Assembly (NCBI RefSeq): GCF_000519085.1
Contig: NZ_KI912577.1
Span: forward strand, 1,927,331 to 1,991,330
Reading direction: 5' to 3'
DNA length: 64,000 nucleotides
Source of the DNA: Methylobacterium sp. 10
Lineage (GTDB): Bacteria; Pseudomonadota; Alphaproteobacteria; Rhizobiales; Beijerinckiaceae
Within the stretch, counting starts at the first letter, position 1; each line of letters begins with the position of its first letter. Made by a program: the position numbers and the translations under genes. The notes under the pieces were generated by a model. The model did not search any database and was not told the origin of the DNA. It saw only the letters and a list, made by a program, of their open reading frames with translations. Positions 35,176 to 45,199 of the stretch are shown here, piece by piece.

Positions 35176-35781
35176 TCAGCGACGGCTCCGGGCGCGGCGC
35201 GCCATCAGGCTGCGGACCGCCGCACGCTCCTCCGGTTCGATCATCGCCATGAGAAATCCCTGTGCTGCGGCAAATCCGTGTCCGTCCCCGGCGCCCTTCG
35301 GTCCGTCCGCCACCGGATCGGCGATGGCGCGGGCCACCCGCCGCACCTGGACCCGCGTCAGCTCCGCCGTGAGCGTCGCGCCCGTCTCCGAACAATAGAG
35401 CAGCCGCTGGCGACGGTCGCTCCGGCCGGTCTTCTGCACGATGTGGCCCTGTTCGATCAAATCCTTGAGAACCCGGTTCAGACTCTGCTTCGTGATCCGC
35501 AGGATGTCGAGGAGTTCGGCGATCGTCAGACCTGGGTAGTGATAGACGAAGTGGAGCACCCTGTGGTGCGCCCGCCCGAAGCCGTATTCCGCCAGCATCC
35601 GGTCCGGGTCGCCGACGAAATCGCGGTAGGCGAAGAACAGCAGTTCGACGAGATCGTTGGTGATGCCGTTATCGGCGGTGGGCACGCCCTCGGGCGCGCA
35701 CCCGGCATTCACAGGCCCGTCATCCTCCTCGGACACGGAAATGGGGGCCGGGCCCGTTGCCAGAGTCGATTGGCGCGTCAC
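35176..35781 (-). CDS. MarR family transcriptional regulator
   Basis: The 201-residue protein has a winged HTH (about 90-135) with LTIAELLDILRITKQSLNRVLKDLIEQGHIVQKTGRSDRRQ, flanked by dimer helices. A Pro/Ala-rich N-terminal tail and a C-terminal helix complete it. The GTG start is at 35781. It is the first gene of the MarR-response regulator-kinase operon, an unusual leader, and may couple a small ligand to the two-component pair. Confidence 0.88.
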   Translation of the reverse strand: MTRQSTLATGPAPISVSEEDDGPVNAGCAPEGVPTADNGITNDLVELLFFAYRDFVGDPDRMLAEYGFGRAHHRVLHFVYHYPGLTIAELLDILRITKQSLNRVLKDLIEQGHIVQKTGRSDRRQRLLYCSETGATLTAELTRVQVRRVARAIADPVADGPKGAGDGHGFAAAQGFLMAMIEPEERAAVRSLMARRARSRR

Positions 35782-35998
35782 GTCCGGCGATGCCCTCGAT
35801 ATATGTCAGTGATGTTGACATATCTCAGGGGCATTGATACCCGTCAAGCCTTCCCGAGGCCGGCTCGCCGCGAACGGCCGTCTTGCGGACCTCCGGCCTC
35901 GCGGATACTGCGCGGGGCATTGCCCGGCCATCGCGCCAACCCGATCGACCGACCCCGCAGGCGCGACGATGCACGCCCGCGGATTCAAGGAATTCGTC

Positions 35999-36886
35999 AT
36001 GTCCGTGATCCCGTTCGACGAACGCGAGGGCACCATCTGGTTCGATGGCGTGCTGGTGCCGTGGCGCGAGGCCAAGATTCACGTGCTCAGCCACGGCCTT
36101 CATTACGGCTCGGCGGTTTTCGAAGGCGAGCGCGCCTATGGCGGACAGATCTTCAAGAGTCACGAGCATGCCGAGCGCCTGCTCCGCTCGGCGCAGTACC
36201 TCGACTTCGCGATCCCCTATGGCGTCGCCGAGATCGAGGCGGCCAAGGAGCTCGTGCTCAAGACCAGCGGCCTCACCGACGCCTACCTGCGTCCCGTGGC
36301 CTGGCGCGGTTCGGAGATGATGGGCGTCTCGGCCCAGAACAACACCATCCACCTCGCCATCGCAGCGTGGGAATGGCCGAGCTACTTCGACCCCGAGACC
36401 AAGATGAAGGGCATCCGCCTCGATCTGGCCGATTATCGCCGCCCCGATCCGCGCACGATCCCCTCCGCCTCGAAGGCGGCCGGCCTCTACATGATCTGTA
36501 CGATTTCGAAGCACCGGGCCGAGAACAAGGGCTATGCCGACGCCCTGATGCTCGATTGGGAGGATTACGTCGCCGAATGCACCGGCGCGAACATCTTCTT
36601 CATCAAGGACGGCGTGGTCCACACCCCGCTCGCCGACCGTTTCCTCAACGGCATCACCCGCCAGACCGTCATCGACCTCGCCCGCCGGCGCGGTTTCGAG
36701 GTGATCGAGCGGCGGATCAAGCCCGAGGAGATGGAGGGCTTTTCGGAGTGCTTCATCACCGGCTCGGCCGCAGAAGTGACGCCTGTCTCCGAGATTGGCC
36801 CCTACCGCTTCACCCCGGCCACCATGACGAAGACGCTCATGGACGATTACACCGCCGAGGTTCAGCCGAAGGCGGTGGCGGCCTGA
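35999..36886 (+). CDS. ilvE: Branched-chain amino acid aminotransferase
   Basis: The 295-residue enzyme belongs to fold type IV PLP transaminases. It has IWFDGVLVPWREAKIHVLSHGLHYGSAVFEGERAYGG, RPVAWRGSEMMG, the PLP lysine in SASKAAGLYMI near 160, and AECTGANIFFIKDGVVHTP, FLNGITRQTVIDLARRRGFEV. It transfers amino groups between Leu, Ile or Val and 2-oxoglutarate. I chose the ATG at 35999, with AAGGAA six bases upstream. It is divergent from the MarR operon and stands alone. Confidence 0.96.
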   Translation: MSVIPFDEREGTIWFDGVLVPWREAKIHVLSHGLHYGSAVFEGERAYGGQIFKSHEHAERLLRSAQYLDFAIPYGVAEIEAAKELVLKTSGLTDAYLRPVAWRGSEMMGVSAQNNTIHLAIAAWEWPSYFDPETKMKGIRLDLADYRRPDPRTIPSASKAAGLYMICTISKHRAENKGYADALMLDWEDYVAECTGANIFFIKDGVVHTPLADRFLNGITRQTVIDLARRRGFEVIERRIKPEEMEGFSECFITGSAAEVTPVSEIGPYRFTPATMTKTLMDDYTAEVQPKAVAA

Positions 36887-37462
36887 GCGGGTTTCGCAGA
36901 AGTGGATGCCCGTCTTGCGTCCTGCATCCTGCCACACCCTAAAGACTTGAGTGGGGCGAAGCGTTGGCCCGCCAACGCGAACCTGCTTGGACATGGCCGC
37001 CCGCCGCGCGGCCCAGCAACCTGTCCGGCGGCGCCCGCGACGGGGATGGCCCGGCGGTCACCTCGCGGGGCCTGCGAAAGCGAGGGGCATGGCGCGCCGT
37101 CCTCGCTCGTGCCGTCCTCCCTCGCTCGGGCCTCTCATCGAGCCCGTCGCCTGTGACGAGGCATGGCCGACCCTCACGCGAACGGACGTGATGGCGGGGG
37201 GCCGTGGACACGCCCGCCGAGGACGTTTCATCGTCGATCGAACCGCCTGAGCAGGTGCGCATCGGCTAGCCAACGCTTCACCTGGCTCAGGTCATTGACG
37301 TGTCGCAGGTCTTGAGATGCAAGACCGATTGCCACGTTTGCTGAACCTGATGAGAGAATACGTCGTTTCAGCGCGGACCTGCTCTCATGACGCCCCCCGC
37401 CCCGCCAGACGGTGGGACGGGGGGCGGGCTCATACGGACCGTGGTCGATCGGGCGACCACTT
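36887..37462. other. Intergenic region after ilvE with inverted repeats
   Basis: About 575 bases with no supported gene, convergent between ilvE and katG. GCGTTGGC-CC-GCCAACGC at 36961-36978 is a perfect palindrome. A third copy, GCCAACGC, lies at 37269-37276; flanking bases give an imperfect inverted pair about 300 bases apart, so a small decayed element is possible. A GC-rich hairpin near 37393-37427 may serve as the katG terminator. Confidence 0.5.
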
Positions 37463-39784
37463 TCAGGCCGCCATGGGGCCGTGACGCCGGTGGCCCTTCA
37501 CGTCGTAGCGGTCGAGCATCATCACCTTGTCCCAGACCCGGACGAAATCCGCCACGAACCGGCTCTGGCCATCGCTGCCGGCATAGGCATCGACGATGTT
37601 GCGCAGCTGCGCGTTCGATCCGAAGACGAGATCGTTGCGCGTGGCGTCGAACTTCGCCTGTCCGGTTTCGCGGTCCTTCAGAGCGAAGGTAGTGCCGGCG
37701 GCGTCGGCCTTCTCCCAGACCAGGTTCGTGTCGGTCAGCGTTCGGAAAAAGTCCGTCGTCAGCACGCCCACCCGGTCGGTGAAGATGCCCCGGTTCGAGC
37801 CATCGTGGTTGGCGTTCAGAGCCCGCAAGCCGCCGGTCAGCACCACCCATTCCGGCGCGGTCAGCGTCAGCAGGTTGGCCTTGTCGAGGAACATCTCCTC
37901 CGGCGACAGGCTCGGCGCCATCGCTCCGAACCCGTCATCGACGTAGTTGCGGAAGCCGTCGACGACGGGTTTTAGCCACTGGAACATCTCGATGTCGGTC
38001 AGTTCCTGCGTGGTGTCGACCCGGCCGGGCGTGAACGGCACCTGCGTCTCGACCCCGGCATCCCTGGCGGCCTTCTCCACGGCGGCACAGCCGGCGAGGA
38101 CGATGAGGTCAGCGAGCGAGACCTGCTTGCCGTCCGTGCGGCCACCGTTGAACTCGGCCATGACCCCGCGGAGTGCTTCGACCACGGGCGCGGCCCGGCG
38201 GTTGACGGCCCAGTCCTTCTGCGGGGCAAGCGCGAGACGGCCGCCATTGGCGCCGCCGCGCTTGTCGCTGTCGCGGTAGGTCGAGGCCGCCGAGAAGGCG
38301 GTGAAGGCCAGATCCGAGACCGAGAGGCCCGTGGCCAGGATCGCCTGCTTGAGCGTGACGACCTCGGCCTCGCCCACCGGGGCGTAGGCGGCATCGGGGA
38401 TCGGATCCTGCCAGAGCAGGCCGTCCTCGATCGTCACCTCCGGGCCGAGGTAGCGGTGCTTGGGACCCATGTCGCGGTGGGTGAGCTTGTACCACGCCTT
38501 GGAGAAGGCCTGCGTGAAGGCGTCGAAGTCGTTGAGGAACTTCTCGCAGACCTTGCGGTACTCCGGGTCGACCTTGAGGGCGATGTCGGAGGTCATCATC
38601 ATCAGGGGATGCGACTGCCCCGCGACGTGCGCGTCGGGCGTCCGCGGCGCGTTCGGATCCGTCGGGGTCCATTGCAGGGCACCGGCAGGGCTCTTGGTCT
38701 GCTCCCACTCGAACTTGAAGAGGTTCTCCAAGTAGGCGTTGTCCCATTTCGTCGGGTCGGGGGTCCAGCTGCCCTCGATGCCGTTGGTCATCGTGTCCTT
38801 GCCCGCGCCGGTGCCCTTCGGGTTGTGCCAGCCGAGGCCCATCGCCTCCATCGGCGCCATCTCCGGCGGCGGTCCGATCTCCTTGGCGGGGGTCATGCCG
38901 TGGCTCTTGCCGAAGGCGTGGCCGCCGGCGATGAGCGCCACGGTCTCCTCGTCGTTCATGGCCATGCGGGTGAACGTCACGCGGATGTCATTGGCCGAGC
39001 CCTGCGGGTCGCCGTTCGCGTAGGGCCCCTCGGGGTTCACGTAGATCAGCGCCTGGTGGGAGGCGGCGAGGGGGTTCTCGAGGTCGTAATCGGCATCGCC
39101 ATTCTTGCCGCGCCAGCGCTTGTCCCGGTTGACCATGTCGTCGAAGCTCGACACCGAGCCCATTTCGACGACCTCCGGACCCCAGTAGGTGGCGTCGTCC
39201 GCCTCCCAGGCGTCGAGGCGCCCGCCCGCGAATCCGTAGGTCGGCAGGCCCATGATCTCCAGGGCGCAATTGCCGGTGAGTACCATCAGGTCGGCCCAGG
39301 AGAGGGCGTTGCCGTATTTGTGCTTGATCGGCTGCAGGAGGCGGCGCGACTTGTCGGTGTTGCCGTTGTCCCACCAGCTCGAGATCGGTGCGAAACGCTG
39401 CATCCCGGTGCCGGCGCCGCCCCGCCCGTCCGCGATGCGGTAGGTGCCGGCCGAGTGCCAGGCCATGCGGATCATCTGCGGACCGTAATTGCCGTAGTCG
39501 GACGGCCACCACGCCACCGACGAGGTGAGGAACCGCTTGATGTCGCTCTTGAGCGCGTCGAGGTCGATGGTCTCGAAGGCTTTGGCGTAATCGAAATCCG
39601 GTCCGAGCGGATCGGCCGCTACGCCGTTCTGGTGCAGGAGCTCGACCCTGAGGCGGTGCGGGTACCAGTTCTCGAGGGCCGGGCGGCTGCCGAGGGCTCC
39701 GCCGATGCGGTCGCCTCCGAACGGGCACCGGCCTTCCATCGGGTAGGACTCGGTCTTCGTCTTTTCGATCGTCATCTCGTTCAT
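37463..39784 (-). CDS. katG: Catalase-peroxidase KatG
   Basis: The 773-residue enzyme has both KatG halves. The N-terminal haem half holds distal Arg106, Trp109 and His110 in [13 protein letters not shown], Tyr248 in LIYVNPEGP and Met274 in RMAMNDEE, the residues that form the Met-Tyr-Trp adduct, and proximal His289 in [10 protein letters not shown]. The C-terminal duplicated half follows. It removes hydrogen peroxide with both catalase and peroxidase activity. The ATG at 39784 has AAGGGAAA upstream; the frame extends further with only shadow sequence. It is divergent from the DUF3072 gene. No OxyR gene is near. Confidence 0.98.
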   Translation of the reverse strand: MNEMTIEKTKTESYPMEGRCPFGGDRIGGALGSRPALENWYPHRLRVELLHQNGVAADPLGPDFDYAKAFETIDLDALKSDIKRFLTSSVAWWPSDYGNYGPQMIRMAWHSAGTYRIADGRGGAGTGMQRFAPISSWWDNGNTDKSRRLLQPIKHKYGNALSWADLMVLTGNCALEIMGLPTYGFAGGRLDAWEADDATYWGPEVVEMGSVSSFDDMVNRDKRWRGKNGDADYDLENPLAASHQALIYVNPEGPYANGDPQGSANDIRVTFTRMAMNDEETVALIAGGHAFGKSHGMTPAKEIGPPPEMAPMEAMGLGWHNPKGTGAGKDTMTNGIEGSWTPDPTKWDNAYLENLFKFEWEQTKSPAGALQWTPTDPNAPRTPDAHVAGQSHPLMMMTSDIALKVDPEYRKVCEKFLNDFDAFTQAFSKAWYKLTHRDMGPKHRYLGPEVTIEDGLLWQDPIPDAAYAPVGEAEVVTLKQAILATGLSVSDLAFTAFSAASTYRDSDKRGGANGGRLALAPQKDWAVNRRAAPVVEALRGVMAEFNGGRTDGKQVSLADLIVLAGCAAVEKAARDAGVETQVPFTPGRVDTTQELTDIEMFQWLKPVVDGFRNYVDDGFGAMAPSLSPEEMFLDKANLLTLTAPEWVVLTGGLRALNANHDGSNRGIFTDRVGVLTTDFFRTLTDTNLVWEKADAAGTTFALKDRETGQAKFDATRNDLVFGSNAQLRNIVDAYAGSDGQSRFVADFVRVWDKVMMLDRYDVKGHRRHGPMAA

Positions 39785-40054
39785 CAATATTTCCCTTGGC
39801 GCAGAGTTGGAATCCCCAGGCCGCCGGTCTGTCGCCGGCGGTAGCGCGAGGCGTGCGACGCCTCGGGACACGGCAACCCTCGCGCGATCCGGGACCGTGA
39901 GCGAAATCTGGCGCACGTGCGGAAAATCAAGGTGCCGTCGCCTCCCGAGCGGGCTCGAATGTCGCCGAGGCACCGTGGGCCACGACGCCTCACGTTTGCG
40001 CGAGTCCGCGGCGCGCCGGCTTCCGACATTCGCCGGGGGGAGGGGCGATGGTTC

Positions 40055-40079
40055 GGAACCTGTCGGCGAGGCCCTCGTT
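40055..40079 (+). promoter_or_regulatory. EcfG-type general stress response promoter
   Basis: GGAAC at 40055-40059 and CGTT at 40076-40079 are separated by 16 bases, an exact match to the sigma-EcfG consensus. Transcription would begin near 40087, about 26 bases before the ATG of the DUF3072 gene. Confidence 0.8.
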
Positions 40080-40112
40080 GTGAAGAGAACAATTCATGAA
40101 CGAGGTAGGGCT

Positions 40113-40358
40113 ATGACGAAGAAGCAGGCGACGGACGAGAACGAGAACCCGAAGACGGCCGGTGGCGACGCGTCGAACCGGATCAAGGATCCGAGCGAGT
40201 GGACCACGGGCGACGAGCCGATGACCGGCGCGCAGGCCTCCTACCTCAAGACCCTGTCGGAAGAGGCGAAGTCGCCGGATTCCTTCGAGCCGGATCTCGA
40301 CAAGGCCGAGGCTTCGAAGCGCATCGATGCCCTGCGCAAGGAAGCCGGACGGGACTGA
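40113..40358 (+). CDS. DUF3072 family small protein
   Basis: The 81-residue, charged protein contains TTGDEPMTGAQASYLKTLSEEA and AEASKRIDALRKEAG, the core of the DUF3072 family. Its function is unknown. The ATG at 40113 has AGGTAGGG upstream, and an EcfG-type promoter lies 34 bases before the ATG. This suggests a general-stress gene. It is divergent from katG. Confidence 0.85.
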   Translation: MTKKQATDENENPKTAGGDASNRIKDPSEWTTGDEPMTGAQASYLKTLSEEAKSPDSFEPDLDKAEASKRIDALRKEAGRD

Positions 40359-40491
40359 TCTCCGGTCACCTGCTTTCCTCACGGCGGTCATGACGGCGAA
40401 CCGGGCGTTTTCTGCGACGCACTTAAACGGTCGGCAACGATTTCCGGCGCAGGACTACCTGCGCCGGCTCGTCGAGGATCGCCCCGCTTCC

Positions 40492-40725
40492 ATGACGAAT
40501 GTCGAGACAACCGATACGACGACGCGGGACCGGACCGTGACCCGACCCCGTCTCTCGCGCATCGTCGCCCGGTTCCGCCGGGACACGCGCGGCACGACCG
40601 CGATCGAATACGCGCTGATCACCGGCCTGATCTTCCTGGCGATCGTCACGGCCTTGCATCTCTATGCCGACCGGGTCGGGGCAATGTACCAGTATATCGG
40701 TAACGCCGTCGCCCGGAGTAGCTGA
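40492..40725 (+). CDS. Flp/Fap-type pilin component
   Basis: The 77-residue protein has a polar leader, then RDTRGTTAIEYALITGLIFLAIVTALHLYADRVG, the Flp pilin signature with a G-T-T-A-I-E-Y processing region near 33-40. It resembles Tad/Flp pilins that are cleaved by a prepilin peptidase. No tad assembly genes are in the window, so this is an isolated copy. The DUF3072 gene lies 133 bases upstream. Confidence 0.85.
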   Translation: MTNVETTDTTTRDRTVTRPRLSRIVARFRRDTRGTTAIEYALITGLIFLAIVTALHLYADRVGAMYQYIGNAVARSS

Positions 40726-40740
40726 GGGGCCGCGCTATCC

Positions 40741-41586
40741 TCAGCGCCGCGTGGGGCCGGGCTTGGCCGTGGGCTTCGCCTTCGACGGGTCCACTGCCGT
40801 CATCCCGTCGCGCCACAGGCTGTCGAACAAGCTCTGCATCGTCCTGGCGTTCTCCTGCTGAGCCTCCAGCCCGGACTGGAACATCTGCTGCAGCAGGTCG
40901 AATGGGTTCAGTGCCGAGCCTTGCGCCGCTTCAGCGGAATTGGGCCTGGTGCCCGAGGCGGGCTTGGAGCCCGAGGCAGGCCTTGGACTCGCGGATTGGG
41001 TGGGCTCCGGGAAGAAGCGTGCCGGCGGCAGGCTTCTCGGGGCCGGCGTCGCGCGCGAGGACGTGACGTCTTTCGGCGCCGCCAGCATCGAGCCGCCCGC
41101 CGACATGAACGTGTTCATCATCTCGGTCCAGTAGGGATGGGTCGGGATGCCGAAGGGGGAAGCCGGCGGCGCCGGGGCCGGAGCCGCCGGGCTCGGGTTC
41201 ATCATGACGTGGACGATCCCCGCCACCACCATCCCGGCCATAAGCGGCAGCATCTGTCGGAGGGCAGGCGTCGCCACGCCGCTCACCGCCGCGGCCTGTT
41301 GAAGCACGGCCTGCCCAAGATGCTGCGAGCCGAAGAGCTGGCGCATCATGGCATCCATCTGCGGCTTGGCCTGCGCGGAGGTGGCCGCGGTCGGGTCCAT
41401 GAAGCTGAACATCTGGGTGAAGCCGGTGGGATCGGCCGCGGCATTGCGCTGAAGGCCGAGGGTCAGGGCCGGCATCAGGGCTTCCATGGCCCGGCGGGTC
41501 TGGTCCGGCGACAGGCCGAATTGCTGGCCGAAAACGTTGGCACCCATGCCACCCTGCGCCTGCATGAGATCGAACAGGTTGAACAT
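40741..41586 (-). CDS. DUF937 domain protein
   Basis: The 281-residue protein starts MFNLFDLMQAQGGMGANVFGQQFGLSPDQTRRAMEALMPALTLGL, typical of DUF937 proteins. A hydrophobic helix lies near 115-130 (MLPLMAGMVVAGIVHVMM). The C-terminal half is Pro/Ala/Ser-rich and of low complexity, ending in a short helical segment (LLQQMFQSGLEAQQENARTM). Its function is unknown. It is leftward and convergent with the pilin gene. Confidence 0.8.
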   Translation of the reverse strand: MFNLFDLMQAQGGMGANVFGQQFGLSPDQTRRAMEALMPALTLGLQRNAAADPTGFTQMFSFMDPTAATSAQAKPQMDAMMRQLFGSQHLGQAVLQQAAAVSGVATPALRQMLPLMAGMVVAGIVHVMMNPSPAAPAPAPPASPFGIPTHPYWTEMMNTFMSAGGSMLAAPKDVTSSRATPAPRSLPPARFFPEPTQSASPRPASGSKPASGTRPNSAEAAQGSALNPFDLLQQMFQSGLEAQQENARTMQSLFDSLWRDGMTAVDPSKAKPTAKPGPTRR

Positions 41587-41704
41587 GGCGGCGGCCTCAT
41601 GATCCCATCGCGGCCAGGCCGAAAAGCTCCGGCCTGCTGTGGAGACGCGAACTCTGTCGCATCCCGACCGTACTTACCAGCCCGGGATCATGCCCGTCCC
41701 GGTA

Positions 41705-43159
41705 CTAAACCAGTGCGTTCGGCCTCTCCGGGGCCGGAATATCGCCTCCGGAGGCATCCGCATCGGCTTCGGCGGGCATTGTCGGTGCGAGATCGGTCCG
41801 TTCCTCCAGCTGCGCCACCGTCCGGAAGGCGAGGGCGATCCCGATCGCCCCGAAGGCGACGGAGCCGAAGCCCACCCCGGCGATGATGCCCTTCGGGCCG
41901 TAGAGATGGGCTCCGAGGAGGGCCGGGGGCACGGTCCCGATGGTCGCCCTGCCCCAGTTGAGGAAGGTCGACAGGAAGGGAAAGCCGAGGTTGTTGAACG
42001 AGGCGTTCGCCAGGAACAGCAGCCCGGTGAAGAACCACACGCCCCCGCTCACGAGACAGAAGAAGACGAAGAGGTCGGCGGCGGCGCCGGTCAGTTCGAA
42101 CAGGCTCGTCAGCGGTCCGCGAAAGACGATCAGGGCGATCCAGACCACCGCCACATAGGCCGCCGTCACCAGCGCCCCGTCCCGCAGCACGCCGCGCATG
42201 CGGTCGAACCGCCCCGCTCCCCAGTTCTGGCCGAGGATGGGGCCGATGGAGCCGGACATGGCGAAGAGCCCGCCGAAGGCCACCGGGGACAGCCTGTCGA
42301 TCACCACGTTGCCGGCCACCGCCACGGCGCCGAACTTGGCCAGCGCATGGGCGATGAAGGCGCTCGCCACCGAGGGGGCGAGGTTGGTGAGCACGGCGGG
42401 CAGGGCGATCCTGAACACGGTGGGCGCGTCCGCGATCACGTCCGCCAATGTGGGGACGGCCAACATCCGGTGCTGGCGCACGCCCCACAGGCCGACGAGG
42501 GCGAAGGTCGCCCGCGCCACGCAAGTCGTGATGGCCGCCCCGTCGATCCCCAGCCCCGCCGTGAAGATGAGGAGGGGATCGAGACCGGCGGTGACGATGG
42601 CGCCGCCGAGCGTCACGTACATGGCCTGCCGCGCCGCCCCGACGGCGCGCAGCAGGCCGGAGAACATCATGCCCGGCCCCATCAGCAGGTTCGAGGGCAG
42701 GGCGATCCAGAGGAAGCGCTCGGCCACCGGAAGCGTCTCGGCATCGGCGCCGATCCACGACAGGATGAACGGCAGGACCGGCAGCATCGCAAGGACGAGG
42801 ATGCCCGAGACGACGATGCCGTGGATCGAGGCCGAGGTGGCGAGCCGCCGGGCACCGGCCTCGTCGCCGGCGCCGATGGCCCGCGAGACCAGGGCCCCGG
42901 CGGCGATCATCAGGCCGATATTGATGGCGATGGCGAAGAACTGGACGATGGTGGCAAAACCCACCGCCGCCGTGAGCGTCGGGTCGCCGAGCTTGGAGAC
43001 GTAGATCAGCGAGAGCAGGTCCACGACGAAGATCGCCATCAGGCCGATGGAGCCCGTGCCGGTCATCACCACCACGTGCCGCAGGATCGATCCCGTGACG
43101 AACCGTCCGGCCTCCTGTCGGACGGCGGGATTTCCCGCCGCCTTGCGGGTGTCAGGCAT
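41705..43159 (-). CDS. MATE family efflux transporter
   Basis: The 484-residue protein has about 12 helices in the two-bundle MATE pattern. Motifs include LLSLIYVSKLGDPTLTAAVGFA near 45-65 and the second-half SGSIGPILGQNWGAG near 275. MATE transporters export drugs or organic cations with Na+ or H+. It starts eight bases inside the stop region of the upstream Kef-type gene, so both are translated from one message. No substrate can be named. Confidence 0.93.
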   Translation of the reverse strand: MPDTRKAAGNPAVRQEAGRFVTGSILRHVVVMTGTGSIGLMAIFVVDLLSLIYVSKLGDPTLTAAVGFATIVQFFAIAINIGLMIAAGALVSRAIGAGDEAGARRLATSASIHGIVVSGILVLAMLPVLPFILSWIGADAETLPVAERFLWIALPSNLLMGPGMMFSGLLRAVGAARQAMYVTLGGAIVTAGLDPLLIFTAGLGIDGAAITTCVARATFALVGLWGVRQHRMLAVPTLADVIADAPTVFRIALPAVLTNLAPSVASAFIAHALAKFGAVAVAGNVVIDRLSPVAFGGLFAMSGSIGPILGQNWGAGRFDRMRGVLRDGALVTAAYVAVVWIALIVFRGPLTSLFELTGAAADLFVFFCLVSGGVWFFTGLLFLANASFNNLGFPFLSTFLNWGRATIGTVPPALLGAHLYGPKGIIAGVGFGSVAFGAIGIALAFRTVAQLEERTDLAPTMPAEADADASGGDIPAPERPNALV

Positions 43160-45044
43160 CCGACGGGGTGTCCTGGGGTTGCAGCGTACGGGTCGCCGCC
43201 TCGCGCCGCTCCATGCCGATGATGTCCCGCGTCTCGGTGCTCAGGGCTCGCGAGGGACGCTTGGGCACGGTGAGCGGCTCCGGCTTGATCTCGGGGCTGC
43301 CGCCCACGTAGCGCGATTCCTCCGGCAATGCGCCCGCCTGCTGAAGGACGAGGCGGGCGACGTCGCGCTTGCGCACGTCCTGGGCCGTGGCGGCGGCGGA
43401 TTCCGCCGGGATGCCGAGCCCTTCCAGGGTGGCACGGCCGAAGGCGATGGCCGATTCCACCGTTTCGCGCAGCTGGTAATCCACGTCCCGGTTCATCAGT
43501 TCCACCGAATGCATGCGGTCGTAGGCGCGGACATAGGTGCGCACCGCCGTGAATTCCTCGTGGACGATGTCGACGATCTTCAGGGCGGCCTGCGGGTCGT
43601 CGACGCAGATGCAAAGGAGCTCCGCGCGGCCCACCCCGGCGGCGCGGAGCACGTCGAGGCGGGTGCCGTCGCCGTAATAGATGCGGAACCCGAAGCGCGA
43701 GGCGCTGCGGATCTGCTCCACGTCCTTGTCGATCACCGTGACGCTGATCCCCTCTGCCAGCAGGACCTGGGTCAGGATCTGCCCGAAACGGCCGAAGCCG
43801 ACCACGAGAACGCGGGCCTCGGTGCTCTCGATCTGGTCGGGCACCTGTACGGCCGCCTCCGGCCGGCGGCGGGACAGGTAGCCGTCGAGGGCCTTGGCGG
43901 CGACGGGGCCGACCAGCATGGTGAGGGCGGCCAGCGCCACCGCGAAGCGTGTGGAGGGCTGGTCGATCAGGCCGAGTTCGGCCCCCGCCGGCAGCAGCAC
44001 GAAGGCGAACTCGCCGGCCGGCGCGAGGATCGCCGCTCCGCGCACCGCATCGAGCCAGGGCGAGCCGAACAGGCGGAACAGTCCGGCCACCAGCCCGACC
44101 TTGATGAGGATGGCCGCCGCCGTCGCGCCGAGCAGGGCGGGCCACGCGCTCCTGAGCAGGCCGCCGTCGATGGACATGCCCACGCTCATGAAGAACAGGC
44201 CGAGGAGCATGCCGCGGAACGGCTCGATGTCGGCTTCAAGCTGGTGCCGGAAATTCGATTCGGCCAGCAGGACGCCGGCGAGGAAGGCGCCCATGGGCAT
44301 CGACAGGCCGACATGCTCCATCAGCATCGCGGTGCCGAGCACCACGAGGAGGGCCGCCGCCGTCATCACCTCGCGCGCGCCGCTGGCCGCGAGCAGGCTG
44401 AAGAACGGATTGAGGCCGTAGCGGCCCACCAGCACCACGGCGAGGAGGGCTGCGCCCACCGTTCCCGTGGATGTCAGCGCATGCCCGAGCCACGCATCGT
44501 TGCCGGAGCTGCCGGTGGAGGCGAGGAGCGGCATCAGAGCGAGGATGGCCACGACGGAGATGTCTTGGAACAGGAGCACCGCGAAGGCGCGGCCGCCATA
44601 GGGCGTGCCGAGGTCCCCGCGCTCCTCGAGAAGCTGCAGCGCCACCGCCGTGGCCGACAGAGCGAGGGCGACGCCGATGACGAGGCTCGCGGCCGGGGTG
44701 AGCCCGAACAGGGCGCCCGCGCCGGCAAGCACAATGGTGCACAGGAGCAGCTGTGCCGCACCGAGCCCGAAAATGTCGCGCCGCATCGAGATCAGCCGGG
44801 AAATCTCGAGTTCGAGACCGACGATGAAGAGAAGGAGGACGACGCCGAGCTCCGCGACGCTCGCGGCGGTCTCCGGCTCGGCGATGAGCGAGAAGCCGAA
44901 GGGGCCGATGATGACGCCCGCGACGAGGTATCCGAGCACCGCGCTCTGCCCGATCAGGCGGAAGATCGGTACGCCGATCACCGCTGCCGACAGGAAGGTC
45001 AGCACCGGCGGCAGGAAGCTCACATGGGTGGAGGCGCTCGCCAT
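43152..45044 (-). CDS. Kef-type cation:proton antiporter (CPA2) with TrkA-N domain
   Basis: The 630-residue protein has 12 or so helices (about 1-380) of the Na+/H+ exchanger type, including GYLVAGVIIGPFGFSLI, LLLFIVGLELEISRL and AALILAPAGEFAFVLL. A TrkA-N nucleotide-binding domain (about 400-520) follows with RVLVVGFGRFGQILTQVLLAEG. The C-terminal tail is charged. KefB/C-like proteins expel K+ for H+, often under glutathione control. The ATG at 45044 is chosen; an upstream ATG adds Arg-rich sequence. It overlaps the MATE gene by eight bases. Confidence 0.93.
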   Translation of the reverse strand: MASASTHVSFLPPVLTFLSAAVIGVPIFRLIGQSAVLGYLVAGVIIGPFGFSLIAEPETAASVAELGVVLLLFIVGLELEISRLISMRRDIFGLGAAQLLLCTIVLAGAGALFGLTPAASLVIGVALALSATAVALQLLEERGDLGTPYGGRAFAVLLFQDISVVAILALMPLLASTGSSGNDAWLGHALTSTGTVGAALLAVVLVGRYGLNPFFSLLAASGAREVMTAAALLVVLGTAMLMEHVGLSMPMGAFLAGVLLAESNFRHQLEADIEPFRGMLLGLFFMSVGMSIDGGLLRSAWPALLGATAAAILIKVGLVAGLFRLFGSPWLDAVRGAAILAPAGEFAFVLLPAGAELGLIDQPSTRFAVALAALTMLVGPVAAKALDGYLSRRRPEAAVQVPDQIESTEARVLVVGFGRFGQILTQVLLAEGISVTVIDKDVEQIRSASRFGFRIYYGDGTRLDVLRAAGVGRAELLCICVDDPQAALKIVDIVHEEFTAVRTYVRAYDRMHSVELMNRDVDYQLRETVESAIAFGRATLEGLGIPAESAAATAQDVRKRDVARLVLQQAGALPEESRYVGGSPEIKPEPLTVPKRPSRALSTETRDIIGMERREAATRTLQPQDTPSDA

Positions 45045-45199
45045 GTCGATCCGGTCTGAGAGGAGTGGTGTCGCCTGCGGCCGGTGCCGCAGGCGCATCG
45101 CCTTGTCTCCCTCTTAGACCAGGGGCACCGCCCCCGCCACGCCTGCATGGCGTGGACGGGCGGTGTCAAATCCATCACCGGTGCGGAGCGGCACGCGGT

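Noticed and set aside
32973..35252. A rightward 759-residue frame opposite the kinase and response regulator
   Set aside because: The opposite strand encodes HAMP, His-kinase, receiver and OmpR domains in order. The frame is low-complexity shadow.
10733..37311. A 15-base shared sequence TGACGTGTCGCAGGT near 10733 and 37297
   Set aside because: A match of this length is close to what chance gives in a window of this size, and the flanks do not extend it.
43047..45059. A rightward 670-residue frame opposite the Kef gene
   Set aside because: Helical antiporter and TrkA-N motifs are on the minus strand. The long frame results from high GC content.
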